A DNA stretch of 30,776 bases. Source: an uncultured Pseudomonadota bacterium (GTDB lineage Bacteria > Pseudomonadota > Gammaproteobacteria > Burkholderiales > SG8-39). The position numbers and the translations under genes were made by a program. Below, piece after piece: positions 1-7,400 of the stretch. The notes below the pieces were generated by a model. It was not told where the DNA came from, did no database searches, and saw only the letters and a list, made by a program, of their open reading frames with translations. Where the stretch lies: assembly GCA_903895005.1 (NCBI GenBank), contig CAITSH010000267.1:1-30776 (forward strand), in the 5' to 3' direction. Every line of letters starts with the position of its first letter. The stretch's first letter is position 1.

Positions 1-44
1 ATCGTCGCAATCCCGGGCCGACGCTCACCTGAAGGAACGAAGTC

Positions 45-1067
45 ATGACGCATATCCAGTTACACCAGGCCGCCGGTCGTGGCCTGCTTGACGTGCTCAA
101 ACGCGGCGCCGTGGCGTTCGTGGGTGCCTTGTTCGCGTCCTGCCTTTGCACCGGGGCTTATGCGCAGGCCTATCCGAACAAAGCGGTCCGGCTGGTGGTG
201 CCGTACCCGCCCGGCGGCGCGGCCGATCTTCTGGCGCGCACGTTTGCACAAAAGCTCGCCGAGAACCTCGGCCAGCCGGTCAGCATTGATAACCGCGGCG
301 GTGCCAACGGCATCGTCGGATCCGAGGTCGTCGCCAAGGCGGCGCCCGACGGGTACACGATATTGATCGACAACATCACCTTCCATTCGATCAACGCATC
401 GCTGTACAAGACCATGCCCTTCAATTCGCAAAAGGATCTTGCGATGGTGAGCCTTGTCGGCTGGGTCGACAATGTGCTCGTGGTCAACCCGTCGCTGCCG
501 GCGAAGTCCGTGAAAGAATTGATCGCGCTGGCCAAGGCAAAGCCGGGCGAGTTGAACTACGCCTCCTCGGGTTCGGGCAGCACGGCGCACCTGTCGGGGG
601 TGATGTTCAATACCACAGCGGGGGTGGACATGGTGCATGTCCCTTACAAAGGCGGCGCACCTGCAATGGCCGATGTGCTGGGCGGTTCGGTGACCTCCTA
701 CTTCGCCGGCCTTTCAACGGCGCTTTCCATGATCAAGGCGGGCCGCTTGCGTCCTCTGGCGGTCGCCGGTACCAAGCGCAACGCGGTGCTGCCCGATGTG
801 CCGACGGTGGCCGAGGCCGGGTTGCCCGGGTTTGAGGCGAGCAACTGGTATGGCGTGATGGTGCCGGCGGGAACGCCGCGCGAGATCATCAACCGGCTGA
901 ACACTGAAACGCACAGGGTGCTGCAATCGCCCGACGTGCGTGAACGCCTGTTCGCGCAGGGCTATGAAATCAAGACCAGCACCCCGGCGGAAGCCTCCGC
1001 CTACCTCGATTCGGAAACCGCAAGATGGGCCAAGGTCGTGCGCGATTCGGGCGCGCGCCAGGAATAG
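45..1067 (+). CDS. Bug/TctC-family periplasmic solute-binding receptor
   Basis: A 340-residue exported binding protein of the Bug (TctC) family, which delivers small, often carboxylated, solutes to tripartite tricarboxylate-type transporters. Residues 1 to about 41 form a long signal peptide (a basic stretch, a hydrophobic core, then AYA before QA). The mature start YPNKAVRLVVPYPPGG, followed by NRGGANG and PDGYT, is the family hallmark that shapes the ligand pocket. The length is close to the family norm of about 325. A GAAGGA Shine-Dalgarno lies 8 bases before the ATG. No TctA or TctB membrane genes are visible in the window, so this is an orphan receptor, as Bug genes in Burkholderiales often are. 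It lies 14 bp upstream of the racemase-like gene and is probably cotranscribed with it. The ligand cannot be read from the sequence. Confidence 0.93.
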   Translation: MTHIQLHQAAGRGLLDVLKRGAVAFVGALFASCLCTGAYAQAYPNKAVRLVVPYPPGGAADLLARTFAQKLAENLGQPVSIDNRGGANGIVGSEVVAKAAPDGYTILIDNITFHSINASLYKTMPFNSQKDLAMVSLVGWVDNVLVVNPSLPAKSVKELIALAKAKPGELNYASSGSGSTAHLSGVMFNTTAGVDMVHVPYKGGAPAMADVLGGSVTSYFAGLSTALSMIKAGRLRPLAVAGTKRNAVLPDVPTVAEAGLPGFEASNWYGVMVPAGTPREIINRLNTETHRVLQSPDVRERLFAQGYEIKTSTPAEASAYLDSETARWAKVVRDSGARQE

Positions 1068-1081
1068 GTCCGGGAACCGCA

Positions 1082-1840
1082 ATGGATGGGAAATTACCCG
1101 ACGCACTTGGTTATCGCGCAAAAATCGGAATTCTTGTCCCAGCGACTAATACGATTGTCGAACCGGAGCTGGCGTCGCTGCAGCCGCCCGGGGTGACCAA
1201 TCATGTATCGCGCATGAGCCGCGTCAAGCGCGACACCGTCGACCTGGAGAATTACCGCAGGGTGCTCGGGCATTCGCTGGACATGGACGAGGCGATCGAT
1301 GTACTGACGGCATGCGAGCCCGATCTCATCATTTTGGGTCATTCGATCGACTCGTTCGCGCGCGGCCCGGCCGGTGCGCGGCAGATGCAGTCCGAAATTG
1401 AAACTACCGCGGGCGGCATCCCGGTGGTGATTCCATCGCTGGCCTTGCTGCGGGCGCTGGAGGCGCTCGGCCGGCCGCGTTCGCTGGGAATACTGACGCC
1501 CTACATGCCGCCCGGTGATGAGGCGTGCACCGCGTTTTTCGAACAAAGCGGATACCGGGTCGCGGCGATCAAGGGCTTGCAGCACCCGACGCCCCTGCAT
1601 ATCGCGACAGCGGGCAAGGCACTGCTCAATGCCGCGGTCGACGAGGTCAACAGGCCGGATGTCGATTGCATCGTCAAGGTCGGCACCAACTCTGCCATTG
1701 CGCGGCTGGTGCCCCAGATCGAACGGCGTATCGGCAAGCCCGTGGTGGCGGTGAACCTCGCCATGTACTGGGCTGCCCTGCGCCGCCTGGGCATCGCCGA
1801 CCCGCTGACGGGTTACGGCACGCTGGCCGAGCGTTACTGA
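1082..1840 (+). CDS. Asp/Glu racemase-superfamily protein, maleate isomerase/arylmalonate decarboxylase-like, lacking the catalytic Cys pair
   Basis: A 252-residue protein of the Asp/Glu/hydantoin racemase superfamily. GILVPATNTIVEPEL at residues 16-30 is the typical opening of the maleate isomerase and arylmalonate decarboxylase branch. Near the C-terminus, GKPVVAVNLAMYWAALRRLG matches the same fold. The two catalytic cysteines normally sit in an ACTS-type motif and in a CTN motif. Here the matching stretches read GHSIDSF (86-92) and VGTN (200-203), so both are replaced. The three cysteines present (78, 149, 196) lie elsewhere. I chose the ATG at 1082, whose MDGKLPDALGYRAKIG start fits family N-termini; an ATG at 1025 would overlap the Bug gene and add unrelated sequence. 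The protein may be a non-isomerising lyase or a ligand-binding relative. The fold is clear, the reaction unknown. Confidence 0.82.
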   Translation: MDGKLPDALGYRAKIGILVPATNTIVEPELASLQPPGVTNHVSRMSRVKRDTVDLENYRRVLGHSLDMDEAIDVLTACEPDLIILGHSIDSFARGPAGARQMQSEIETTAGGIPVVIPSLALLRALEALGRPRSLGILTPYMPPGDEACTAFFEQSGYRVAAIKGLQHPTPLHIATAGKALLNAAVDEVNRPDVDCIVKVGTNSAIARLVPQIERRIGKPVVAVNLAMYWAALRRLGIADPLTGYGTLAERY

Positions 1841-1898
1841 CCGCTGTTGATGCGGATTTTGGGTGCACCGCGGCCGCGCGCGACCGCGTGATCCGGAT

Positions 1899-2813
1899 TC
1901 AGGTGTCCTTGAACAGCGTGACCATGAGACGCCGGAACCAACGGTGGGCCGGATCATCATGCAGGCGCTTGTGCCAGAACTGCTTGACCCCGTAGGCGGG
2001 AAGGCGCATCGGATTGGGCAGCACCTGGATGTTGTGCGTGTCCAGCGTGGCGAGGGCCAGGCGCCGCGGCACCGTGGCGATCATGTCGGACTGGGCGATC
2101 AGCGATGGCACCGCGAGAAAATGCGGTGTGCGCAACATGATGTTGGCGCCAAGCCCGCGCTTGATCAGCATGTGCTCGATGACCTCGTGTCCGGTGCCCT
2201 CGGTGGTGACAAGGGTGTGCGCCGCCTGGCTAAACTGCGCCATCGACAACTTGCCGCGTATCTGCGGGTGGTCGGCGCGTGCGATGCACACGTATTGTTC
2301 GCGAAACAGCGCCTGCTGGTAGAAGCCCGCGCCGAGCACCGGCAGCACCGTCACCGCCGCATCGACGCCGCCCGACTCGAGCTCGCGCCCGACGTCGCGA
2401 AAGGACGAACTCACGGCGCGCAGGCGCGCGCGCGGGGCGTGCGCCTTGAAATGCGCCAGCAGCGCCGGCAGCAGCACCACGTCGCCGATGTCGGTGATAA
2501 AAAGGGTGAAGGTTCTGGTGGTTGTCTGCGGTGCGAACTCCGGCTCCTGCTCGATGCAGCCTTGCAGCAGGGTCAGCCCCTGGCCGACGCGTTCGCTGAT
2601 GCCAAGCGCGAAGGGCGTGGGCTGCATGCCCCGGGACGTGCGCACAAAAAGCGGGTCGCCCAGGGATTTTCGCAGTCGCTGCAGGGCGTGGCTTGTCGCC
2701 GGCTGGGTCAGGTCGAGCAACTGTGCCGCCTGCGTCACGTTCAGCGTGCGCATCAGGGCGTCGAATACGCGCAGCAAGTTCAGGTCGAGTTCGGAAATAT
2801 GCATGATTCGCAT
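1899..2813 (-). CDS. LysR-family transcriptional regulator
   Basis: A 304-residue LysR-type regulator. The N-terminal winged helix-turn-helix spans about residues 6-65 (LDLNLLRVFDALMRTLNVTQ, then QPATSHALQRLRKSLGDPLF and VRTSRGMQPTP). A LysR substrate-binding domain fills about 95-300, and the length is typical. Two starts are possible: ATG at 2813 or at 2804, the second beginning MHISELDLN. The gene is divergent from the TRAP operon that starts about 90 bp away and convergent with the racemase-like gene, so it is the likely local regulator of the island. A dyad of the LysR-box type (ATGC-N7-GCAT) covers its own start codons, which suggests autoregulation. The inducer is unknown, probably the transported compound or a breakdown product. 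Confidence 0.95.
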   Translation of the reverse strand: MRIMHISELDLNLLRVFDALMRTLNVTQAAQLLDLTQPATSHALQRLRKSLGDPLFVRTSRGMQPTPFALGISERVGQGLTLLQGCIEQEPEFAPQTTTRTFTLFITDIGDVVLLPALLAHFKAHAPRARLRAVSSSFRDVGRELESGGVDAAVTVLPVLGAGFYQQALFREQYVCIARADHPQIRGKLSMAQFSQAAHTLVTTEGTGHEVIEHMLIKRGLGANIMLRTPHFLAVPSLIAQSDMIATVPRRLALATLDTHNIQVLPNPMRLPAYGVKQFWHKRLHDDPAHRWFRRLMVTLFKDT

Positions 2814-2824
2814 TATAACTATGC
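2799..2824. promoter_or_regulatory. Candidate LysR-binding region of three phased half-sites
   Basis: ATGC at 2799-2802, GCAT at 2810-2813 and ATGC at 2821-2824 lie exactly 11 bp apart, about one helical turn. The first pair forms ATGC-N7-GCAT, a 15-bp dyad that also satisfies the T-N11-A rule for LysR-type boxes. The second pair forms GCAT-N7-ATGC. The sites cover both candidate lysR start codons. A TATAAT hexamer on the minus strand at 2817-2812 lies between them and could be the -10 of lysR. Functional assignment is inference from pattern and position. Confidence 0.45.
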
Positions 2825-2899
2825 ACAGAATGAGGTCGACAAGCCGCCGTCCGGTCGGTTACTTTGACTGTCTCCAATCCGGCGACACCATCCCAACCC

Positions 2900-3442
2900 A
2901 TGTCCGTGCGAAGCTTTCTGGATCGACTCTATGACGCGTCCGGCTGGCTAGCCGGTTTGTGCATCCTGTCCGTGTTCCTGGTGGTGCTCGCCCAGGTCGG
3001 AGGGCGGGAGCTGGGCATGCAGGTGCCGGGGGCCGATAACCTCGCCAGCTGGTTTTGCGCCGCCGCGGCCTTTCTTGCGCTTGCACACACCTTCCAGTGC
3101 GGGGAAATGGTGCAGGTGGGGCTGCTGATGGAGCGCCTGGGCGCAAGGGTGCGGCCCTGGTTTGAGGGCGCGTCGCTGGTGATAGGCGCAGTTTTCATGG
3201 GCTATGTGTGCGTGTCGGCCACCCGCTACTGCCTCGACAGCTGGCGCACCAACGAACTGCCGCAATCGGGCACGCTTGCGCTGCCGTTGTGGATCCCGCA
3301 ATCGAGTTTCGCCATTGGCGCGGCCCTGCTGACCATCGCCCTCATAGACAACCTGGTGGAGGTGATGCGCGGGCAGATCCCGGCCTACCGCCGTGCTTCG
3401 GAAGCCTCCGCGCTGAGCGCCCGCGGCGGGGAATCCATCTGA
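2900..3442 (+). CDS. TRAP transporter small permease (DctQ family)
   Basis: A 180-residue integral membrane protein, the DctQ-type small subunit of a tripartite ATP-independent periplasmic transporter. Four hydrophobic segments are visible: LAGLCILSVFLVVLAQVGGR, WFCAAAAFLALAHTF, GASLVIGAVFMGYVCV and SFAIGAALLTIALIDNLVEV. The sequence between the second and third (CGEMVQVGLLMERL) matches the conserved H/E-hRV-like loop of the family. The ATG at 2900 gives a usual N-terminus, MSVRSFLDRLYDASGW; a TTG at 2864 would add 12 residues and cannot be excluded, and neither has a strong ribosome-binding site. The large-permease gene begins 1 bp after the stop, so the two are translated together. Confidence 0.9.
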   Translation: MSVRSFLDRLYDASGWLAGLCILSVFLVVLAQVGGRELGMQVPGADNLASWFCAAAAFLALAHTFQCGEMVQVGLLMERLGARVRPWFEGASLVIGAVFMGYVCVSATRYCLDSWRTNELPQSGTLALPLWIPQSSFAIGAALLTIALIDNLVEVMRGQIPAYRRASEASALSARGGESI

Positions 3443-3443
3443 C

Positions 3444-4748
3444 ATGAGCACACTCGCGATTGGGTCGATCCTGCTGGCGGTGTTGTTCGTGCTGCTTGCG
3501 GGCGGGGTGTGGATCGCCATCGCACTGGGTGTGGTGGCCTGGGTCGGCATGTATTTTTTCACCAGTTCACCGCCTAGCCTCAGCCTGGTGACGGCGATGT
3601 GGTCGTCGGCCGATTCCTGGACGCTATCGGCGCTGCCCATGTTCATATGGATGGGGGAAATTCTGTTCCGCACGCGCCTGTCCGGGCAGATTTTCAGCGG
3701 GCTTGCCCCGTGGCTTGAGTGGCTGCCTGGGAAACTGATGCACGTTAACGTCATCGGTTGCGGTATTTTCGGCTCGGTGTCCGGCTCCTCGGCGGCGACC
3801 TGCGCGACTATCGCGCGTGTTGCGCTGCCCGAACTCAAAAAACGCGGCTACGACGAGAAGATGGCGCTCGGTTCGCTCTGCGGGTCGGGCACGCTGGGCC
3901 TGCTTATTCCGCCCTCCATCATCATGGTCGTCTACGCCGTCGCCGCCGACGTGTCCATCCTGCGGGTGTTCATCGCCGGGATCATGCCCGGCTTCCTGCT
4001 GATGGCGCTCTTTTCCGGCGCAATCATTATCTGGGCGATGCTCAACCCGGATAAGACGCCGCCTGCGCAAATACGCATGTCAATGATGGAGCGTATCAAG
4101 GCCACCGGCTACCTGATTCCCTGCATGCTGCTGATCGTTTTTGTCGTGGCCATGCTGCTGTGCGGCTTTGCCACGCCGACCGAGGCGGCCGCCCTGGGTG
4201 TGCTCGGATCGCTGGTGCTTGCCGCCATGGACGGATCGCTGACGCGCGCCGCGTTCTGGGAAAGCCTGATGGGCGCGACCCGGCTGTCGTGCATGATCAT
4301 GTTCATTCTGGCCGCATCGGCTTTCCTGACGGTGACCATGGGCTTTACCGGCGTGCCGCGCGCGCTCGCCGAGGGGGTCTCGGCGATGCACCTTTCGCCT
4401 TACGCGCTGATCGGCATCCTGTGCCTGGTGTATATAGTCCTGGGTGCGGCCCTGGACGGCGTTTCGATGATCGTCCTCACGACTTCCATCGTGCTGCCCA
4501 TGGTCCAGGCCGCGGGGTTTGACCTGGTGTGGTTCGGTATTTTCATCGTGTTGCTGGTCGAGATTGCAGAAGTCACACCGCCGGTGGGCTTTAACCTGTT
4601 CGTGCTGCAGGCGATGAGCGGAAAGAGTTCGATGTTCGTTGCGGAAGCATCGCTGCCGTTCTTTTTCATGATGGTGCTCGCCTGTGTGCTGATCACGGTG
4701 TTTCCCGCGATCGTCACGTGGCTGCCTGACGTGCTGATGAACAAATAG
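3444..4748 (+). CDS. TRAP transporter large permease (DctM family)
   Basis: A 434-residue polytopic inner-membrane protein, the DctM-type subunit that moves the solute using the sodium or proton gradient. Many hydrophobic helices run through it. Family hallmarks are visible: the GxxSGSSAATCATI stretch near residue 115, GSLCGSGTLGLLIPPSIIMVVYA (residues 142-164, given here as family context), and EIAEVTPPVGFNLFVLQ near the C-terminus. The length is typical (about 425-440). It follows the small permease by 1 bp. The binding protein that feeds it is probably the DctP gene at 7401, separated from it by two enzyme genes, so transport and catabolism are encoded as one unit. Confidence 0.95.
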   Translation: MSTLAIGSILLAVLFVLLAGGVWIAIALGVVAWVGMYFFTSSPPSLSLVTAMWSSADSWTLSALPMFIWMGEILFRTRLSGQIFSGLAPWLEWLPGKLMHVNVIGCGIFGSVSGSSAATCATIARVALPELKKRGYDEKMALGSLCGSGTLGLLIPPSIIMVVYAVAADVSILRVFIAGIMPGFLLMALFSGAIIIWAMLNPDKTPPAQIRMSMMERIKATGYLIPCMLLIVFVVAMLLCGFATPTEAAALGVLGSLVLAAMDGSLTRAAFWESLMGATRLSCMIMFILAASAFLTVTMGFTGVPRALAEGVSAMHLSPYALIGILCLVYIVLGAALDGVSMIVLTTSIVLPMVQAAGFDLVWFGIFIVLLVEIAEVTPPVGFNLFVLQAMSGKSSMFVAEASLPFFFMMVLACVLITVFPAIVTWLPDVLMNK

Positions 4749-4760
4749 GCGAACAGACAG

Positions 4761-5879
4761 ATGCCAATCCCTGCCATGGCGACCGACACTGCGCCGGACT
4801 CGCGGATCCCCGCCGCGCTGGTGACCGGTTTCCTGGGCAGCGGCAAGACGACGCTGATCAACGCGGTGTTGCGCAACCCCGCCTTCGCCAACGCTATGGT
4901 CATCGTCAATGAATTTGGCGAGGTCGGGCTGGACCACCTGCTGATGGAGGGTGGCGACGACCAGGTGGTGTTGCTCGACTCGGGCTGCCTGTGTTGTGCG
5001 GTCAGCGGGTCGCTTCGCGATACGCTCATCGACCTGTTCATGCGCCGCGCCGGCGGCGACCTGCCGCTCTTTGAACGCGTGATCATTGAAACCAGCGGGC
5101 TTGCGAATCCGGTGCCGCTGGTTGCAAGCCTGGTTGCCGATTCGGCGGTTGCGCGGCATTACCGCCTTTCGCTGGTGCTGACCGTGGTCGACGCATTACA
5201 TGGCATGGATACGCTGGCGCGCCACGATGAGGCGGTGCGGCAGGTCGCAGTGGCGGACCGCCTGCTGATCAACAAGGTAGAGGCCGCCGGAACCCAGGCG
5301 ACGGCTGAATTGCGAGCGCACCTTGCGGCGGCGAATATGACGGCGGACATCGTTATCGGACTGCAGTCAGAGGACGCGACGCGGTTTTTTTCTGATCCGC
5401 CGCCGGCCCAAGTCCGGCGAACCGATGCTGCACCTAGCCCGCTGCCGGGATTTACTCGCGGTCCTTTCGCCTCCGGCGATACGCACGGGCCTGCGTTTTC
5501 CGGCATTCGTTCGCAGGTGCTGCGCTTGCGCGGTGCCACAGATTGGCCGGCCTACGCCGCCTGGACTGCCGAGGTGCAGCGGCAATTCGGCAAGCGCCTG
5601 CTGCGTTGCAAGGGTTTGCTGCGCATTGGCGACCGTAATGGTGAGCTTTGGGTCATCCAGGCGGTGCAGGGCTACTTTACGGCCCCGGTGAAGCTGGGCG
5701 CCGCGGCGGCCGCAGCGCTAAATGACAGGGAGCGCGACTTCCTGGTTTGTATCAGTGAACGCATCGACGCGGAAGAACTGCAGTCGACGCTGGGCCTGCT
5801 CGTAAAGGGGGCCCGGGAAGATGCGGTGGCGGCAGATGCCGCGGCGACGCCCTTAATCACGCACATGGAGTGCCAATGA
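4761..5879 (+). CDS. COG0523/CobW-family G3E GTPase, putative metallochaperone
   Basis: A 372-residue G3E-family P-loop GTPase of the CobW/COG0523 group, proteins proposed to insert or allocate metals, often zinc. GFLGSGKT at residues 23-30 is the Walker A motif. CLCC at 76-79 is the metal-binding CxCC motif. ETSGLANP at 110-117 is the ExSG-type switch region. The C-terminal CobW_C domain covers about 250-355. The guanine-specificity motif reads NKVE (171-174) where NKxD is expected. The gene sits between the TRAP permease and the metal-dependent amidohydrolase, overlapping the latter's ATG by 4 bp. From this I infer that it supplies metal to that enzyme, as other COG0523 proteins beside metal hydrolases are thought to do. 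The ATG at 4761 lacks a good ribosome-binding site, and 4776 is an alternative start. Confidence 0.9.
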   Translation: MPIPAMATDTAPDSRIPAALVTGFLGSGKTTLINAVLRNPAFANAMVIVNEFGEVGLDHLLMEGGDDQVVLLDSGCLCCAVSGSLRDTLIDLFMRRAGGDLPLFERVIIETSGLANPVPLVASLVADSAVARHYRLSLVLTVVDALHGMDTLARHDEAVRQVAVADRLLINKVEAAGTQATAELRAHLAAANMTADIVIGLQSEDATRFFSDPPPAQVRRTDAAPSPLPGFTRGPFASGDTHGPAFSGIRSQVLRLRGATDWPAYAAWTAEVQRQFGKRLLRCKGLLRIGDRNGELWVIQAVQGYFTAPVKLGAAAAAALNDRERDFLVCISERIDAEELQSTLGLLVKGAREDAVAADAAATPLITHMECQ

Positions 5880-7279
5880 ATTCCGGTAACAAGAATACGG
5901 CCGCTGCTTCCTCATTTGTGCTTCGCGGTGGCACTGTCGTCAGCGCCGTTGCCGCCCCGCAGCGTCTGGACCTGCTGTGCGAACAGGGCAAGATCACGGC
6001 GGTTCTGGCACCCGAGACTGCAGTTGCCGCGCACGTTGAGACGCGCCGCATCGACGGCTTGCATGTTTTTCCCGGCCTGATCGACGCCCATGTCCACTTC
6101 GGGTTTGGCGAGAAAATCACCGAGTACAGCACCGAGACGGCCCACGCCGCACTGGGGGGATTCTCCACCATCCTGGGCTTTTTCCTGAACAACGAAGCCT
6201 ATGCCGACGTTTATGCGCGCGAGCAGGAATACGCGCGCACCCGCGCCTACGTCGATTACGGCTTTCACTTCAGCACCGCCGGTGAAATGCACCTGCGCGA
6301 ACTGGAAAGCTACGTGAAGGACTACGGCGTCACCTCGTTCAAGTACTTCATGAACTTCAAGGGCGAGGAGGGGCGCTACCTCGGGCTTGATGGCACCGAC
6401 GACGGCTATTTCCACGGGCTTCTTCAGGAGGCGGCGCGTATCGGCGGGCTTACCATCGTGTGCCACACCGAGAACATCGAGATTGTCAACCGCCTGCGCA
6501 ACGCGCAGCTGGAAAAAGGCATCACCAACCTCAAGCAGTGGGAGTCGATCAAGCCGCCGATCACCGAGGCCGAGAACGCTATCAAGGCCATGTTTTTTGC
6601 CGAAAAGCTCGGAGCAACGATCTACATTCCGCACATGAGCTCGCGCATGGGGCTCGATGAGGTGCGGCGCTGGCGCTCCCGCTACGGCAAGGTGTATGTC
6701 GAGACCTGCCCGCACTATCTTACGCACACCAGCGACATGGACCTGGGCTCCATGGGCAAGGCTAATCCGCCGTTTCGCGGCAAGGACGACCAGGACGCCC
6801 TTTGGGAGGGATTGGCCGACGGCGCGGTCGATACGGTCGCCTCGGACCACGTGCCGCGCAAGCGCGCCACCAAGGAGAAGACCTTCTGGCTTGCCTCGCA
6901 GGGCTTTCCCGGCACCGCTACCATCCTGCCTGTGCTGCTGCACGAGGGATATCACAAGCGCGGCCTGTCGTTGCAGCGCATTTGTGCGCTGACCTCCGCG
7001 GCGCCGGCGAATATTTTCGGTATCGCCGACCGCAAGGGCTCGCTTCGCGTGGGTTCGGATGCGGATCTCACGCTGGTCGACCTCAACCTCGAGCGCGAGG
7101 TGGTCGCCGCCGAACTTGGTTCCTACTCCGACTACAGCCTGTACGATGGCTGGAAATTCAAGGGCTGGGCGGTGCAGACCATTGTGCGCGGCGAAACCGT
7201 CATGCGCGACGGAAAGCTTGTCGGCCAACCGGGTTACGGTGCGTACCTTCGCCGTGCCCACGAGGGGGCACCGAGTTGA
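5876..7279 (+). CDS. Dihydropyrimidinase/hydantoinase-type cyclic amidohydrolase
   Basis: A 467-residue amidohydrolase-superfamily enzyme of the dihydropyrimidinase, hydantoinase, allantoinase and dihydroorotase group. These hydrolyse a cyclic amide bond to give an N-carbamoyl or ring-opened acid, using a binuclear metal centre. The ligands are all present: HVH at residues 72-74, the carboxylated-lysine motif SFKYFMNFKG with K156, CHTEN with H197, PHMSS with H253 and SDHVP with D324. The start is the ATG at 5876, overlapping the GTPase stop as ATGA, with GGAG 5 bases upstream; the GTG at 5870 would lie inside that Shine-Dalgarno. The active-site flanks (FMNFKGEEGRY in place of the commoner FMAYKG) differ from classical dihydropyrimidinases, so the substrate may not be a pyrimidine. 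Hydantoin-like ureides or imides are possible. Confidence 0.9.
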   Translation: MNSGNKNTAAASSFVLRGGTVVSAVAAPQRLDLLCEQGKITAVLAPETAVAAHVETRRIDGLHVFPGLIDAHVHFGFGEKITEYSTETAHAALGGFSTILGFFLNNEAYADVYAREQEYARTRAYVDYGFHFSTAGEMHLRELESYVKDYGVTSFKYFMNFKGEEGRYLGLDGTDDGYFHGLLQEAARIGGLTIVCHTENIEIVNRLRNAQLEKGITNLKQWESIKPPITEAENAIKAMFFAEKLGATIYIPHMSSRMGLDEVRRWRSRYGKVYVETCPHYLTHTSDMDLGSMGKANPPFRGKDDQDALWEGLADGAVDTVASDHVPRKRATKEKTFWLASQGFPGTATILPVLLHEGYHKRGLSLQRICALTSAAPANIFGIADRKGSLRVGSDADLTLVDLNLEREVVAAELGSYSDYSLYDGWKFKGWAVQTIVRGETVMRDGKLVGQPGYGAYLRRAHEGAPS

Positions 7280-7341
7280 TGCCGGACGGTTTTAATTGAT
7301 GTGATGTGTTGCGAAGATTATCTGCTGTTGCCATCTTTATC

Positions 7342-7387
7342 GAAGTTACCTGATTTACCAAAGTCACCTGAGTCACCAAAGTCAACC
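7342..7387 (+). repeat. Short degenerate tandem repeat (9-bp units, five copies) in the dctP leader
   Basis: Five successive 9-bp units run directly before the ribosome-binding site of the TRAP binding-protein gene: gaagttacc, tgatttacc, aaagtcacc, tgagtcacc, aaagtcaac. They can also be seen as 18-bp units of which the first two match at 14 of 18 bases. The array ends just before the GGGAG Shine-Dalgarno at 7390-7394. The surrounding 120-bp gap between the amidohydrolase and dctP shows no clear promoter or terminator. Confidence 0.75.
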
Positions 7388-7400
7388 AAGGGAGATTGAA

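Noticed and set aside
6000..7300. True pyrimidine-degradation (dihydropyrimidinase) assignment
   Set aside because: No dihydropyrimidine dehydrogenase or beta-ureidopropionase lies nearby and active-site flanks differ, so only the broader class is claimed.
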